Below are positions 9,067 through 17,501 of a stretch of 41,947 nucleotides of DNA, in pieces. The DNA is from Anaerolineae bacterium. GTDB taxonomy: Bacteria; Chloroflexota; Anaerolineae; 4572-78; J111. The stretch's first letter is position 1, and the number at the start of each line of letters is the position of its first letter. The translations under genes and the position numbers were made by a program. A model generated the notes under the pieces. It was not told the origin of the DNA, did no database searches, and worked only from the letters and a program-made list of their open reading frames with translations. The stretch is taken from assembly GCA_016926805.1 (NCBI GenBank), contig JAFGNV010000071.1, positions 1 to 41,947 on the forward strand, written 5' to 3'.

Positions 9067-9091
9067 CCTAAGGGTTCCTGAAACCCTTAGG
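9067..9091. repeat. Perfect 10-bp intergenic palindrome
   Basis: CCTAAGGGTT, a 5-base loop and AACCCTTAGG form a perfect hairpin between the oxidoreductase and the second URO-D-like gene. No T-run follows, so it is not a classical terminator. It may be a dispersed intergenic repeat or an mRNA-processing hairpin. Confidence 0.6.
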
Positions 9092-9117
9092 CTCTGCCGA
9101 TGCCAAAAGGAGATGGA

Positions 9118-10053
9118 ATGAACAAAAGAGACGCGGTGTTGAGTTTACTGGACGATGACCGGCAGTCGTACATTCCGGCCGGTTTTTTTATCCATTTTTA
9201 CCCAGACTGTCACTTTGGTCAGGCCGCGGTAAACAAACACCTGGAGTATTTTCGGTACACTGGCATGGATTTGGTCAAAATCCAGTACGAGCGGAATTTT
9301 CCGCACCAGCCGGAAATCCAAACCCCAGCCGATTGGGAAAAATTGCCCCTGTACCAAAAAGAATTTTTCCAGCCCCAACTCGAGGCGGTGGCGGGTCTGG
9401 TTAAAGCCGCCCAAAAAGAAGCCGTGGTCATTGTCACCCTCTATTCGGCCTTTATGTGCACCGGGCAGGCCAGCGGCGGTTTGATAACAGAACATCTCCA
9501 ACAAGACCCGGAAAAAGCTAAAAAGGGAATCGAAATTGCCGCCGAGAGCCTGATGGTGTTTGTCAAGGAATGTATCAAATTGGGCGTTGACGGCTTTTAC
9601 GCCTCAACCCAGGGCCGGGAAGCCCCCCGGTTTGCCGACCCTACCCTTTTTGATACCTACATCAAACCTTATGACCTATACCTGATGGAAGAAATCAACC
9701 GTACCTGTATTTTCAACGTTCTCCATATCTGCGATTACCACTACGGCTACAATGATTTGACCCCATTTCTGGACTATCCAGGCCACGTGGTGAACTGCAA
9801 CTTAAAATTGGCCTCAAAAGAGATGACAGCCCGGGAAGTGGCCGAAATGTTTGGTCGTCCCTACATGGGCGGGCTGGATAGAAAAGGCATCATTGCCACC
9901 GGCAGCCGGGACGAGATCAAACAAGAAGTAGAACGTGTCCTCTGCATCGCCCCGGATAAATTTATGTTGGCCGCCGATTGCACCCTGCCCGGCGACGTCA
10001 ATTGGGATAATATCAAAACAGCTATTGATACGGCGCATGCTTATAGGAGATGA
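9118..10053 (+). CDS. URO-D/MtaA-like protein with intact H-x-C...C zinc ligands
   Basis: This 311-residue protein belongs to the uroporphyrinogen decarboxylase superfamily but lacks the HemE RQAGR motif. It carries H203-I-C205 in NVLHICDYHYG and C288 in LAADCTLPGDVNWDNI. That matches the His-x-Cys plus C-terminal Cys zinc site of methylcobamide:thiol methyltransferases (MtaA, MtbA, CmuA). A thiol or C1 transfer is therefore more plausible than decarboxylation, although no corrinoid protein is in the window. The start at 9118 is set by AAAGGAGA at 9106-9113; an upstream in-frame ATG at 9100 has no such site. It ends 4 bases before the hydroxylase FAD-subunit gene, so it belongs to that transcript. 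Confidence 0.82.
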   Translation: MNKRDAVLSLLDDDRQSYIPAGFFIHFYPDCHFGQAAVNKHLEYFRYTGMDLVKIQYERNFPHQPEIQTPADWEKLPLYQKEFFQPQLEAVAGLVKAAQKEAVVIVTLYSAFMCTGQASGGLITEHLQQDPEKAKKGIEIAAESLMVFVKECIKLGVDGFYASTQGREAPRFADPTLFDTYIKPYDLYLMEEINRTCIFNVLHICDYHYGYNDLTPFLDYPGHVVNCNLKLASKEMTAREVAEMFGRPYMGGLDRKGIIATGSRDEIKQEVERVLCIAPDKFMLAADCTLPGDVNWDNIKTAIDTAHAYRR

Positions 10054-10057
10054 CCGG

Positions 10058-10924
10058 ATGAAACGATTTGAATACCTGGCTCCCCAAAACCTGGCCGAAG
10101 CTCTTCAAATGATGGCCGACCGGCCCGAGGCGCTGCCCCTGGCCGGAGGCACCGACCTTCTGGTGCAAATGAAAGAAGGCGGCCGTCCGGTTGAGGTGTT
10201 GGTCAGTCTCAAGCGGGTGCCAGAAGTGCGTCAGTTTGCCTCAAATGGAAACCTGGCGTTTGGCGCGGCGGTGACGGTGGGGCAAATTGCCGCCAATCCC
10301 CAGATTCAGCAAGATTACCCCGCCCTGGCCAACGGAACCGGTCTGATTGGCTCGATGCAGATTCGCAATATGGCCACGGTGGGGGGAAATCTGTGCAACG
10401 CGGCCCCCTCTGCCGATACTGCGCCGCCATTACTGGTTTTAGGCGCGCAGGTGGTGCTGGCCAGCGCGCAGGGCGAACGGATTGTTCCTTTGGTGAAGTT
10501 CTTTGTGGGACCCGGCCAGACGGTTCTACAGCCGGGTGAGTTACTGAAAGAAATCATCGTGCCCAATCCTCCGGCCCGCAGCGGTTCATTCTACCTGCGC
10601 CAGACGCCCCGGGCCTGGATGGATATTGCCGTGGTTGGGGTGGCGGCATCGATTACTCTGGCTGCAGACAACACCATCCGCGAGGTCCGGCTGGCCCTGG
10701 GGGCCGTCGCCCCAACGCCGATTCTGGTTCCGGCGGTGGAGACACTCTTGCAGGGGCAAACCCTCACCGATGACTTACTGCAAGAGGTCGGGACAGTTGC
10801 CGCCCAGGCCGCCAAACCCATTGACGACCTGCGCGCATCCGCCGAGTACCGGCGGCATTTGGTCAAAGCACTCACCCAACGCGCCTTGCGCGGCGCTGTG
10901 GCCAGAGCAAAAAAAGGAGCGTAA
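10058..10924 (+). CDS. Molybdenum hydroxylase FAD-binding subunit (CoxM/XdhB-like)
   Basis: This 288-residue protein has the two FAD motifs of the CO dehydrogenase/xanthine dehydrogenase medium subunit: LAGGTDLLVQMK near residues 28-39 and ATVGGNLCNAAPSAD near 107-121. It passes electrons from the iron-sulfur subunit to FAD and on to an acceptor. The start at 10058 is set by TAGGAGA inside the end of the preceding gene; longer in-frame extensions run into that gene. It is followed after 5 bases by the 2Fe-2S subunit. The enzyme is probably soluble or loosely membrane-attached in the cytoplasm. Confidence 0.93.
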   Translation: MKRFEYLAPQNLAEALQMMADRPEALPLAGGTDLLVQMKEGGRPVEVLVSLKRVPEVRQFASNGNLAFGAAVTVGQIAANPQIQQDYPALANGTGLIGSMQIRNMATVGGNLCNAAPSADTAPPLLVLGAQVVLASAQGERIVPLVKFFVGPGQTVLQPGELLKEIIVPNPPARSGSFYLRQTPRAWMDIAVVGVAASITLAADNTIREVRLALGAVAPTPILVPAVETLLQGQTLTDDLLQEVGTVAAQAAKPIDDLRASAEYRRHLVKALTQRALRGAVARAKKGA

Positions 10925-10929
10925 AGGCA

Positions 10930-11403
10930 ATGGCATACAAACTCAACTTTTTAATCAACAAACAACCTGTTGAAATCGCTGTTGAGCCCCACTTGACTCT
11001 GTTGGAAGTGCTGCGCGATCATTTAGCCATGACCGGTACCAAAGAGGGCTGCGGCACTGGCGACTGCGGGGCCTGTACGGTGCTGGTCAACGGCGAGCCG
11101 GTATGTGCCTGTCTGCTGCTGGCCGTTGAGGCCGAGGGGCAAGAAATCACCACCGTGGAAGGGCTGGCGACCGGCGATGGCCTGCATCCTGTCCAAAGGG
11201 CCTATATTGCCAATGGCGGGTTACAGTGTGGTTTTTGCACCCCGGGATTCTTGCTGGCGTCGGTGGCCCTGCTGGCCCACCATCCCCACCCCACCGAAAA
11301 AGAAATTCGCGAAACCCTGGCCGGTAATCTATGCCGCTGTACGGGTTACGATAAGATTGTGCGGGCCGTCCAAACCGCTGCCCGGGAGGTGGAACATGCC
11401 TAA
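10930..11403 (+). CDS. Molybdenum hydroxylase 2Fe-2S subunit (CoxS/XdhC-like)
   Basis: 157 residues, normal length. The N-terminal plant-type 2Fe-2S cluster is bound by C41, C46, C49 and C61. The C-terminal helical cluster is bound by C100, C103, C135 and C137 (QCGFC and CRCTG). It moves electrons from the molybdenum site to the FAD subunit. It lies 5 bases after the FAD subunit and overlaps the large subunit by 8 bases, a typical arrangement for this enzyme family. Confidence 0.96.
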   Translation: MAYKLNFLINKQPVEIAVEPHLTLLEVLRDHLAMTGTKEGCGTGDCGACTVLVNGEPVCACLLLAVEAEGQEITTVEGLATGDGLHPVQRAYIANGGLQCGFCTPGFLLASVALLAHHPHPTEKEIRETLAGNLCRCTGYDKIVRAVQTAAREVEHA

Positions 11404-13693
11404 AACGCAGGTAATTGGCCAACCATTGCCGCGCATTGATGCGGTAGACAAAGTGCGGGGCGAGGCCGTTTTTGGAACCGACGTGCAATTACCGCGCATG
11501 CTGCTGGCCAAATTCCTCTCCAGTCCCCACGCTCACGCCGAAATTCTATCCATCGACACGTCTCAAGCCGAGGCGTTGCCGGGGGTGCGGGCCGTGATTA
11601 CGGCCACTGACATTCCAGAAGTAGACACGTATGATCCGGGCCATCGGTTTCACGCTTTTCTGGCACGTCGTTTTGTGGTGTTTGTGGGGCAGCCGGTAGC
11701 GGCAGTGGCCGCCGACGATTTGGCCACGGCCGAAACTGCGCTGGAATTAATCAGCGTCCAGTATCGACCCTTACCGGCCGTGTTGACCCTCCAGGAAGCG
11801 ATTCTGCCGGATAGCCCCAGCGTGGCCCACGGCCACCAGACCGACAGTAGCGAGTCGGCAGCCCACGGCCACACCACGGTTAGCTCAGATAAAGCGGTGG
11901 AAAAACCTGAAACGTCACCCAATATCGCCAATCGGAGCATTTATGCCCATGGTGATGTGGCAGCCGCCTTTGCCGCTTCGGCTGTGGTGGTGGAACATAC
12001 CTACACCGTGCCCACGGTGCATCAAGGCTATATCGAACCGCATGCGGTGACGGCCCACTGGGACCGGGCGAATCACGTGACGGTGTGGCAAAGCGTGCAG
12101 GGTGCTTTTGCTGCCCGCGACCTGATTGCCGATACGTTGGGGATTCCGCGCGCGAATATCACCCTGAACTCAACCGAAATTGGGGGTGGCTTTGGCGGCA
12201 AAATCGAAGGTATTTTCTCGCCCCTGGCCGTGCTGTTGGCCAAAAAATCTGGACGGCCGGTCAAACTGGTGCTGACCCGCCGCGAGGAACTCATTGGGGC
12301 AAACCCCGCGCCTCGCTCGGTGATTCGTCTCAAAACCGGTGCCAAAAAAGATGGCACCTTGACTGCGTTGGAGGCCGAGGTGCTCATGGATGCCGGGGCT
12401 TTCCCCAGTAATTGGATCATGAATGTCATTACTACCCTGCTGCGCAATAATTACAGGTTCCAGGCCTGGCGTTTGGAGGGGATGGAGGTGCTGACCAACA
12501 GAGTCAGCATTACGTCGTATCGCGCGCCGGGCGGGGTCAATGCCTCGTTTGCTATTGAGTCGCAGCTTGACGAAATCGCCAATCAACTGGGGCTTGATCC
12601 CCTGCAATTGCGTCTGCAAAACCTCGCTTTGCAGGGAGACCTCCTGGCCGACATGCAACCTCAGGCGTGGGTGGGAGCCAAGGAAGTGCTGATGGCCCTG
12701 GCCGGGCACCCGGCCTGGACCGATTCACCGCCGCTGCGGGTGGGTGAAGATGGCTTACTTCACGGCCGGGGTATTGGTATGGGCAGTTGGGGCGGCGCTC
12801 GAGGACCGGCGGCAGCGTTGGCCATTTTGGAAGCAGACGGTAAAGTGCGCATTGTGCTGGGCACCGTAGACGTGAGTGGATCGTTTACCAGCATGGCTCA
12901 GATAGCGGCAGAGGCGCTGGGGATGTCGGTTGAGCAGGTGGTGATGAGCAAGGCCAGCCCCGACTATGCCCCCTTTGCCCCCATGAGTGCGGGCAGCCAG
13001 ACGATTTACGCAATGGGCGCAGCGGTAAAAGAGGCAGCCCTGAACCTGCGGGCCAAGATGTTGAAATATGTGGCAGAAGATATGCGGGTGCCCGAGACCC
13101 AACTGGATATAAACGAGAAAGGGGTTTTCGTTGTCGGTAAGCCGGAACAGGCTCGTTCGTTGCCAATGGTCTACCAGTTGGGCACGGAGTGGTTTGCCGA
13201 ACATGGCCCGCTCATGGGCGAAGGCTCGGCCCGCCAACGACAGCCTGCGCCCGGCATGGCGGCGACCGTGGCCGAGGTGGCGGTCGATTCGGATACCGGC
13301 CAGGTTTTCCTGACCCGGCTGACCACAGCGCAGGATGTGGGCCAGGCTATCAATCCGCTTGCGGTGGAGGGACAAATTCAGGGCGGGTCCACCCAGTCGG
13401 TCGGCCTTGCCCTGTGGGAAGAAGTGATGTACGACGCGCAGGGCCGGGTGCGTAACCCCAGTTTGTTGGATTACCACATGGCTACCGCCGCCGATATGCC
13501 AATGATCGAAACCATTATTGTGGATACTCCCGGTGGGGACGGCCCCTACGGAGCCAAAATTGTCGGCGAGCCGTCGATTATTCCGCCGGTGGCAGCGGTA
13601 GCCAATGCAGTGGCCCAGACCATTGGCGCGCGGGTTTACGATTTGCCGATTACGCCGGAGCGGGTCTGGCGGGCGATGCAGGCAGGTTTGTAG
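11396..13693 (+). CDS. Molybdenum hydroxylase large subunit (xanthine dehydrogenase/aldehyde oxidase family)
   Basis: 765 residues. The N-terminal a/b hammerhead domain (to about 130) is followed by the molybdopterin domain with GGGFGGK (263-269), YRAPGG (375-380) and a C-terminal GPYGAKIVGEPS segment with the expected catalytic Glu. The active-site loop of form I CO dehydrogenase (AYRCSFR) is not present, so this is not a CO dehydrogenase. It should hydroxylate an aldehyde, purine or N-heterocycle. GGGAGGTGG precedes the ATG, which overlaps the end of the small subunit. Residues 143-178 are an unusual His/Ser-rich insert with two AHGH units 12 residues apart, between the two main domains. 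Confidence 0.93.
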   Translation: MPKTQVIGQPLPRIDAVDKVRGEAVFGTDVQLPRMLLAKFLSSPHAHAEILSIDTSQAEALPGVRAVITATDIPEVDTYDPGHRFHAFLARRFVVFVGQPVAAVAADDLATAETALELISVQYRPLPAVLTLQEAILPDSPSVAHGHQTDSSESAAHGHTTVSSDKAVEKPETSPNIANRSIYAHGDVAAAFAASAVVVEHTYTVPTVHQGYIEPHAVTAHWDRANHVTVWQSVQGAFAARDLIADTLGIPRANITLNSTEIGGGFGGKIEGIFSPLAVLLAKKSGRPVKLVLTRREELIGANPAPRSVIRLKTGAKKDGTLTALEAEVLMDAGAFPSNWIMNVITTLLRNNYRFQAWRLEGMEVLTNRVSITSYRAPGGVNASFAIESQLDEIANQLGLDPLQLRLQNLALQGDLLADMQPQAWVGAKEVLMALAGHPAWTDSPPLRVGEDGLLHGRGIGMGSWGGARGPAAALAILEADGKVRIVLGTVDVSGSFTSMAQIAAEALGMSVEQVVMSKASPDYAPFAPMSAGSQTIYAMGAAVKEAALNLRAKMLKYVAEDMRVPETQLDINEKGVFVVGKPEQARSLPMVYQLGTEWFAEHGPLMGEGSARQRQPAPGMAATVAEVAVDSDTGQVFLTRLTTAQDVGQAINPLAVEGQIQGGSTQSVGLALWEEVMYDAQGRVRNPSLLDYHMATAADMPMIETIIVDTPGGDGPYGAKIVGEPSIIPPVAAVANAVAQTIGARVYDLPITPERVWRAMQAGL

Positions 13694-13771
13694 GTTGTCA
13701 TTTCTCTCTTTTCCAATTACTGGCCCCGTGTGGCTGCTATTCAAGGTTGGGTTATTTTTAGGAGAGATGTG

Positions 13772-14080
13772 GTGAGGCGAATCATTCCCATTATTATTGG
13801 GGCTATCTTAGGTGTGGCAACTACCATGGGGCTTTTGGATGTGGTGTTGGGTGTCAATTTTCAGGAAGCGCCGGAATAGGTTGAACCCTACGCGCGCGCC
13901 CTGGGATTGACGTTTCCGGTGCTGTTAGACCGGGACGGCACCATCGCCACCCGGCCCTATCAGGTGATTGGCCTGCCGGCCAGTTTTATGATTGACCGGC
14001 AAGGCCGAATTTTCTACCGCCATCTTGGCCCCATGACCGGGAAAACGCTGCAAACCAAATTGGCCGAATTAGGTTTTTAG
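13772..14080 (+). pseudogene. Decayed TlpA/ResA-like thiol-disulfide oxidoreductase
   Basis: One reading frame from GTG 13772 encodes a 35-codon N-terminal membrane anchor (starting MRRIIPIIIGAILG) that runs into GVNFQEAPE and then a TAG at 13877-13879. The same frame continues with VEPYARALGLTFPVLLDRDG and GLPASFMIDRQGRI to a TAG at 14078-14080. These are the middle and end of a TlpA/ResA thioredoxin fold. The W-C-x-x-C active site normally found between anchor and GVN is missing, apparently through an internal deletion. The lost active site and the in-frame stop together mark a pseudogene. It fills the gap between the hydroxylase and the nucleotidyltransferase. Confidence 0.75.
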
Positions 14081-14089
14081 AGACGAAAG

Positions 14090-14947
14090 ATGACCGAATT
14101 GAATTCGCATAGTCTTTGGCGATTGGAATTGGCTCAAGAAATTAGTCATAGGCTCCGCCGGTTTGCCGGACTTCAGGCGATTATTGTCGGAGGTTCTGTC
14201 GCCCGAAATTATGCTGACGAATATTCCGATTTGGAGATACCTCTATTTTGGGATGAACTCCCGGCCGATGCGGTCCGAAAAGCAATAGTGGCCGAGTTGC
14301 AAGCCGACTTTTTATATCCGTATAATGGCCCGGCGGCAGAGGATAACTTGCTCATCAAAGGGTTTCAGGTAGATTTCTGGCACAACACTGTTGCTGGTGA
14401 AGAAAAGGTGATTGAAGATGTGTTGCAGCGCTTTGATACCAGTTTGAGTCACAGCAACTTTATGGATACTATCCGGGCATGTATTCCTCTTTATGGCCAG
14501 GAGATTATCCATCGCTGGAAGGAAAAGGCCCGGTGTTATCCGCGTGAATTGGTGGTACGAAATATTCAAGAAAACCTGGTCTATTTTGACACGGGTCATC
14601 TTGAGCTTCACGCCCGGCGCGATAATCCCACGCTGGTGTATGCTCACCTCGCGGAGTTGCAGAAGCGAGTTTTTCTTGTTTTGCTTGCCTTAAACCGACA
14701 GTATTTCCCCTCGTTCAAGTGGATGTACAAGTCTTTGGAAACTATGCAGATCAGGCCAACAAATATCGCCCAACGATTCCGGAACACGTTTAACCACCAC
14801 CCAGACGAGGCCATTAAGCATACGTTGAAGGTTATCAGCGAAACGCTTGCTTTAGTGCATCAACACTATCCTCAAATTGATCTAACGGTCGTCGAGCAAA
14901 ATCTCTCGTTGTCTCGCGCTGCTCACGGCATGCCGGTCCATCTGTGA
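14090..14947 (+). CDS. Nucleotidyltransferase-fold protein (DUF4037-like)
   Basis: This 285-residue protein starts with a minimal nucleotidyltransferase domain. GGS at 34-36 is followed by the metal-binding pair D47 and E49 in YSDLEIPLFW, and a third acidic residue is likely at D95 in FQVDFW. The rest is mostly helical and resembles the DUF4037 type. Members transfer nucleotides to small molecules or proteins; the substrate here is unknown. The start has only a weak ribosome site (GACGAAAG). It stands 10 bases after the dead TlpA-like gene and has no obvious functional link to its neighbours. An aminoglycoside adenylyltransferase is possible but not supported by any specific motif. Confidence 0.7.
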   Translation: MTELNSHSLWRLELAQEISHRLRRFAGLQAIIVGGSVARNYADEYSDLEIPLFWDELPADAVRKAIVAELQADFLYPYNGPAAEDNLLIKGFQVDFWHNTVAGEEKVIEDVLQRFDTSLSHSNFMDTIRACIPLYGQEIIHRWKEKARCYPRELVVRNIQENLVYFDTGHLELHARRDNPTLVYAHLAELQKRVFLVLLALNRQYFPSFKWMYKSLETMQIRPTNIAQRFRNTFNHHPDEAIKHTLKVISETLALVHQHYPQIDLTVVEQNLSLSRAAHGMPVHL

Positions 14948-15070
14948 TTGAGGGGTATGTTCACCTAGAAATTTGCCAAAGATGAGGCTTTCGATTACCA
15001 TCTTTTTAAGGTCGTGGAGGGCATCATTATAAAAAGTAGAAGCAGTACAGTATAGCCAAGGAGAGGTGCT

Positions 15071-15364
15071 ATGTTAACCAAAAAATTCTTTAAGTCTAAA
15101 CCAACGTGTCAGGTTACATTTGAACTACCGAAGAATATTGAGGCCAAACAGGCTGCCCTGGCCGGGGATTTTAATAACTGGGATACCGGGGCTACCCCGC
15201 TCAAGAAAATGAAAGGAATTTGGAAAGTAAATCTTGAGTTGGAACCGGGCCGCGAGTATCAATTTCGCTATTTTGTAAACGGTAGTGAATGGCACAACGA
15301 TGAGGCCGCCGATAAATATGTGCCCAACAATGTCGACGGTGACAACTCTGTAGTTGTGACCTAA
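15071..15364 (+). CDS. Small CBM48/glycogen-binding-like protein
   Basis: 97 residues form a single early-set beta domain. AALAGDFNNWDTGATPL (28-44) and YQFRYFVNGSEWHNDEAADKYVPN are the hallmarks of the isoamylase N-terminal/AMPK beta glycogen-binding domain. Such stand-alone domains bind alpha-glucans or act as regulatory partners. AAGGAGAGG lies before the ATG. No catalytic domain is fused. The following hydantoinase gene begins 22 bases later, so they may share a transcript, but a functional link is not obvious. Confidence 0.85.
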   Translation: MLTKKFFKSKPTCQVTFELPKNIEAKQAALAGDFNNWDTGATPLKKMKGIWKVNLELEPGREYQFRYFVNGSEWHNDEAADKYVPNNVDGDNSVVVT

Positions 15365-15386
15365 AATTAGATGGTGGCAAAGAGGT

Positions 15387-17396
15387 ATGCGTATTGGTAT
15401 CGATATTGGCGGCACCTTTACCGACTTTGTTCTGTTTGATGAAACCACGGGTGAGTATCAAACCCGTAAAACTCTGTCCACGCCTCAAGATCCCGCCGAA
15501 GCCGTTTTAACTCAACTTTCAAGGCTAAAACTGCAACTTGGAAATTGTAAATCTTCCATTGTGCACGGCTCTACGGTAGCTACCAATGCCCTGTTGGAGC
15601 GCAAGGGAGCCATCACGGCTCTGGTAACCACCGAGGGCTTTCGTGACTTGCTGGAGATTGGCCGCCAGAATCGACCTGATATTTACGATCTGTTCAGCCG
15701 TCGCCTGCCGGCGCTGGTTCCACCCGAACTCCGTTTTGAGGTTCCCGAACGGGTTGATCATCGTGGGAATCCTATCCAGCCGCTTGATTTGACCTCGTTT
15801 GATGCCCTAGTTGCCCAGTTAACCACTGCCGGGGTGATTTCCGTTGCCGTGAGTCTCCTTTTCTCCTTTCTCTACCCTGAACACGAAAACGTTATTGCCG
15901 CCCGCCTGCGTAAAGCGGGCTTTTTTGTGTCCGCTTCCAATGAAGTGTTACCGGAGTTTCGTGAATACGAGCGTACCAGCACCACGGTGGTCAATGCCTA
16001 CGTATCGCCCGTGCTGGATCGTTACCTGGCCCGTCTGGCCCAAGAGAGTGGGATTATAGATTTCCGGGTGATGCAGTCTAATGGGGGTAGTATTGGAATT
16101 TCCCAGGCTCGTCGTGAGGCAGTGCGCTGTGTCCTTTCTGGCCCGGCGGGGGGTGTGGTGGGGGCTCGTTACGTGGCTGCAGCCGCAGGGGTTGACCAAT
16201 TGCTGACGTTTGATATGGGTGGCACGTCTACGGATGTTTCGCTGTGTTCGGGTGACATTCAAATTACCACCGAGTCGAACATCGGCGGGCTGCCCATCCG
16301 CATTCCGGTGATTGATATTCATACGGTTGGCTCTGGCGGGGGGTCTATAGCTTATGTGGACACCGGTGGCGCGCTGCGGGTTGGCCCGGAGAGTGCCGGG
16401 GCGGATCCCGGTCCGGTATGTTACGGTCGGGGTGGACAGCGAGCTACCGTTACCGACGCCAATCTGATTCTGGGTCGCCTTCCCGCCGACCATTTTTTAG
16501 GCGGCCAGATGATGCTGGACGGATCCACTGCCGAGGCGGCGCTGACAAATTTGGCCCAAGAGGCCGATTTGTCGCCGCGCCCTGGCCTGACCCTGGCTCA
16601 AACAGCCGCCCTGGGAGTGATTGAAGTAGTCAACGCCCACATGGAGCGAGCCTTGCGGGTTATTTCGGTGCAGCGGGGGCACGACCCCCGTGATTTTACG
16701 TTGGTTTCTTTTGGTGGAGCGGGAGGGTTGCATGCGGTGGACCTGGCGCGCAGTTTGAACATTCCCCGGGCGCTGATTCCACCCAATGCGGCTACTCTCT
16801 CGGCCTTTGGCATGCTCGCCACCGACGTAATTAAAGATTACGTCCGTACGGTGATGTGTTCTGGTGACACGCCCTATCCTGAAATCGAGACGCTGATTGC
16901 GCCGCTTGTGACGCGGGGACAGGCCGATATTGTGGCAGAAGGCATCCCCGCTGCAAAAGTAATTATTGAGCGGCTGCTGGATATGCGCTATCGGGGCCAG
17001 TCTTACGAATTGATGGTGCCCCTGACCGCCAATTTTGGAGATGACTTTCACCTTGCTCATGCCTACGCCTATGGTTATGCCGAACCCACGATGCCGGTGG
17101 AAATTGTCAACGTGCGGGTAAGAGCAATTGGTAGTTTATCCCGCCCTCCTCTGACTCCCTTGGCTTTAGGCCATTCCGACCCCAGCCAGGCCCTACTTGA
17201 CCGGCGTCCCGTTGTGCTGACCGGCGAGATAGCCGAGCTTCCCTTTTACGATGGTCAGGCTTTGCGGCCCGGTCACCAGCTTCAGGGTCCGGCTGTCGTT
17301 ATTCACCCGGATACAACGATATTCATTGGGCCAGGAGATGAGCTGATGGTCGATGCCTACAAGAATCTGGTTGTTGACGTAAAATCTGGGATGTGA
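15387..17396 (+). CDS. hyuA: Hydantoinase/oxoprolinase subunit A (N-methylhydantoinase A-like)
   Basis: 669 residues. An N-terminal actin-like ATP-binding motif GIDIGGTFTDFVLFDE (4-19) is followed by HGSTVATNALLERKGA (60-75). MQSNGGS (229-235) and SGPAGGVVGARYVA (251-264) come next, then the second phosphate motif FDMGGTSTD (275-283). This is the HyuA/HydA family, which uses ATP to open cyclic imides, 5-oxoproline or related amides together with HyuB. AGAGG precedes the ATG. The partner gene hyuB begins 105 bases after its stop. The substrate is not predictable. Confidence 0.93.
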   Translation: MRIGIDIGGTFTDFVLFDETTGEYQTRKTLSTPQDPAEAVLTQLSRLKLQLGNCKSSIVHGSTVATNALLERKGAITALVTTEGFRDLLEIGRQNRPDIYDLFSRRLPALVPPELRFEVPERVDHRGNPIQPLDLTSFDALVAQLTTAGVISVAVSLLFSFLYPEHENVIAARLRKAGFFVSASNEVLPEFREYERTSTTVVNAYVSPVLDRYLARLAQESGIIDFRVMQSNGGSIGISQARREAVRCVLSGPAGGVVGARYVAAAAGVDQLLTFDMGGTSTDVSLCSGDIQITTESNIGGLPIRIPVIDIHTVGSGGGSIAYVDTGGALRVGPESAGADPGPVCYGRGGQRATVTDANLILGRLPADHFLGGQMMLDGSTAEAALTNLAQEADLSPRPGLTLAQTAALGVIEVVNAHMERALRVISVQRGHDPRDFTLVSFGGAGGLHAVDLARSLNIPRALIPPNAATLSAFGMLATDVIKDYVRTVMCSGDTPYPEIETLIAPLVTRGQADIVAEGIPAAKVIIERLLDMRYRGQSYELMVPLTANFGDDFHLAHAYAYGYAEPTMPVEIVNVRVRAIGSLSRPPLTPLALGHSDPSQALLDRRPVVLTGEIAELPFYDGQALRPGHQLQGPAVVIHPDTTIFIGPGDELMVDAYKNLVVDVKSGM

Positions 17397-17501
17397 GAGG
17401 ATTACGGGGCACGTAAGGTTCGATTGGGATGGGGTAGTATGCCCTATATACCCACGCCATAGCTCGATCACATCACCCCCATGCGCCACTAAAATATTGT
17501 T

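Noticed and set aside
11105..11395. N-terminal extension of the large hydroxylase subunit
   Set aside because: It overlaps the whole 2Fe-2S cluster region of the small subunit in another frame. The ATG at 11396 has a good ribosome site and gives a normal N terminus.
11396..13693. Reading the coxMSL-like genes as a CO dehydrogenase
   Set aside because: The AYRCSFR active-site loop of form I CO dehydrogenase is absent; the region reads SYRAPGG as in other molybdenum hydroxylases.
12755..13744. 329-codon open frame on the - strand inside the molybdenum subunit gene
   Set aside because: It is antisense to conserved hydroxylase sequence and is rich in His/Arg/Asn residues typical of shadow frames; no motif was seen.
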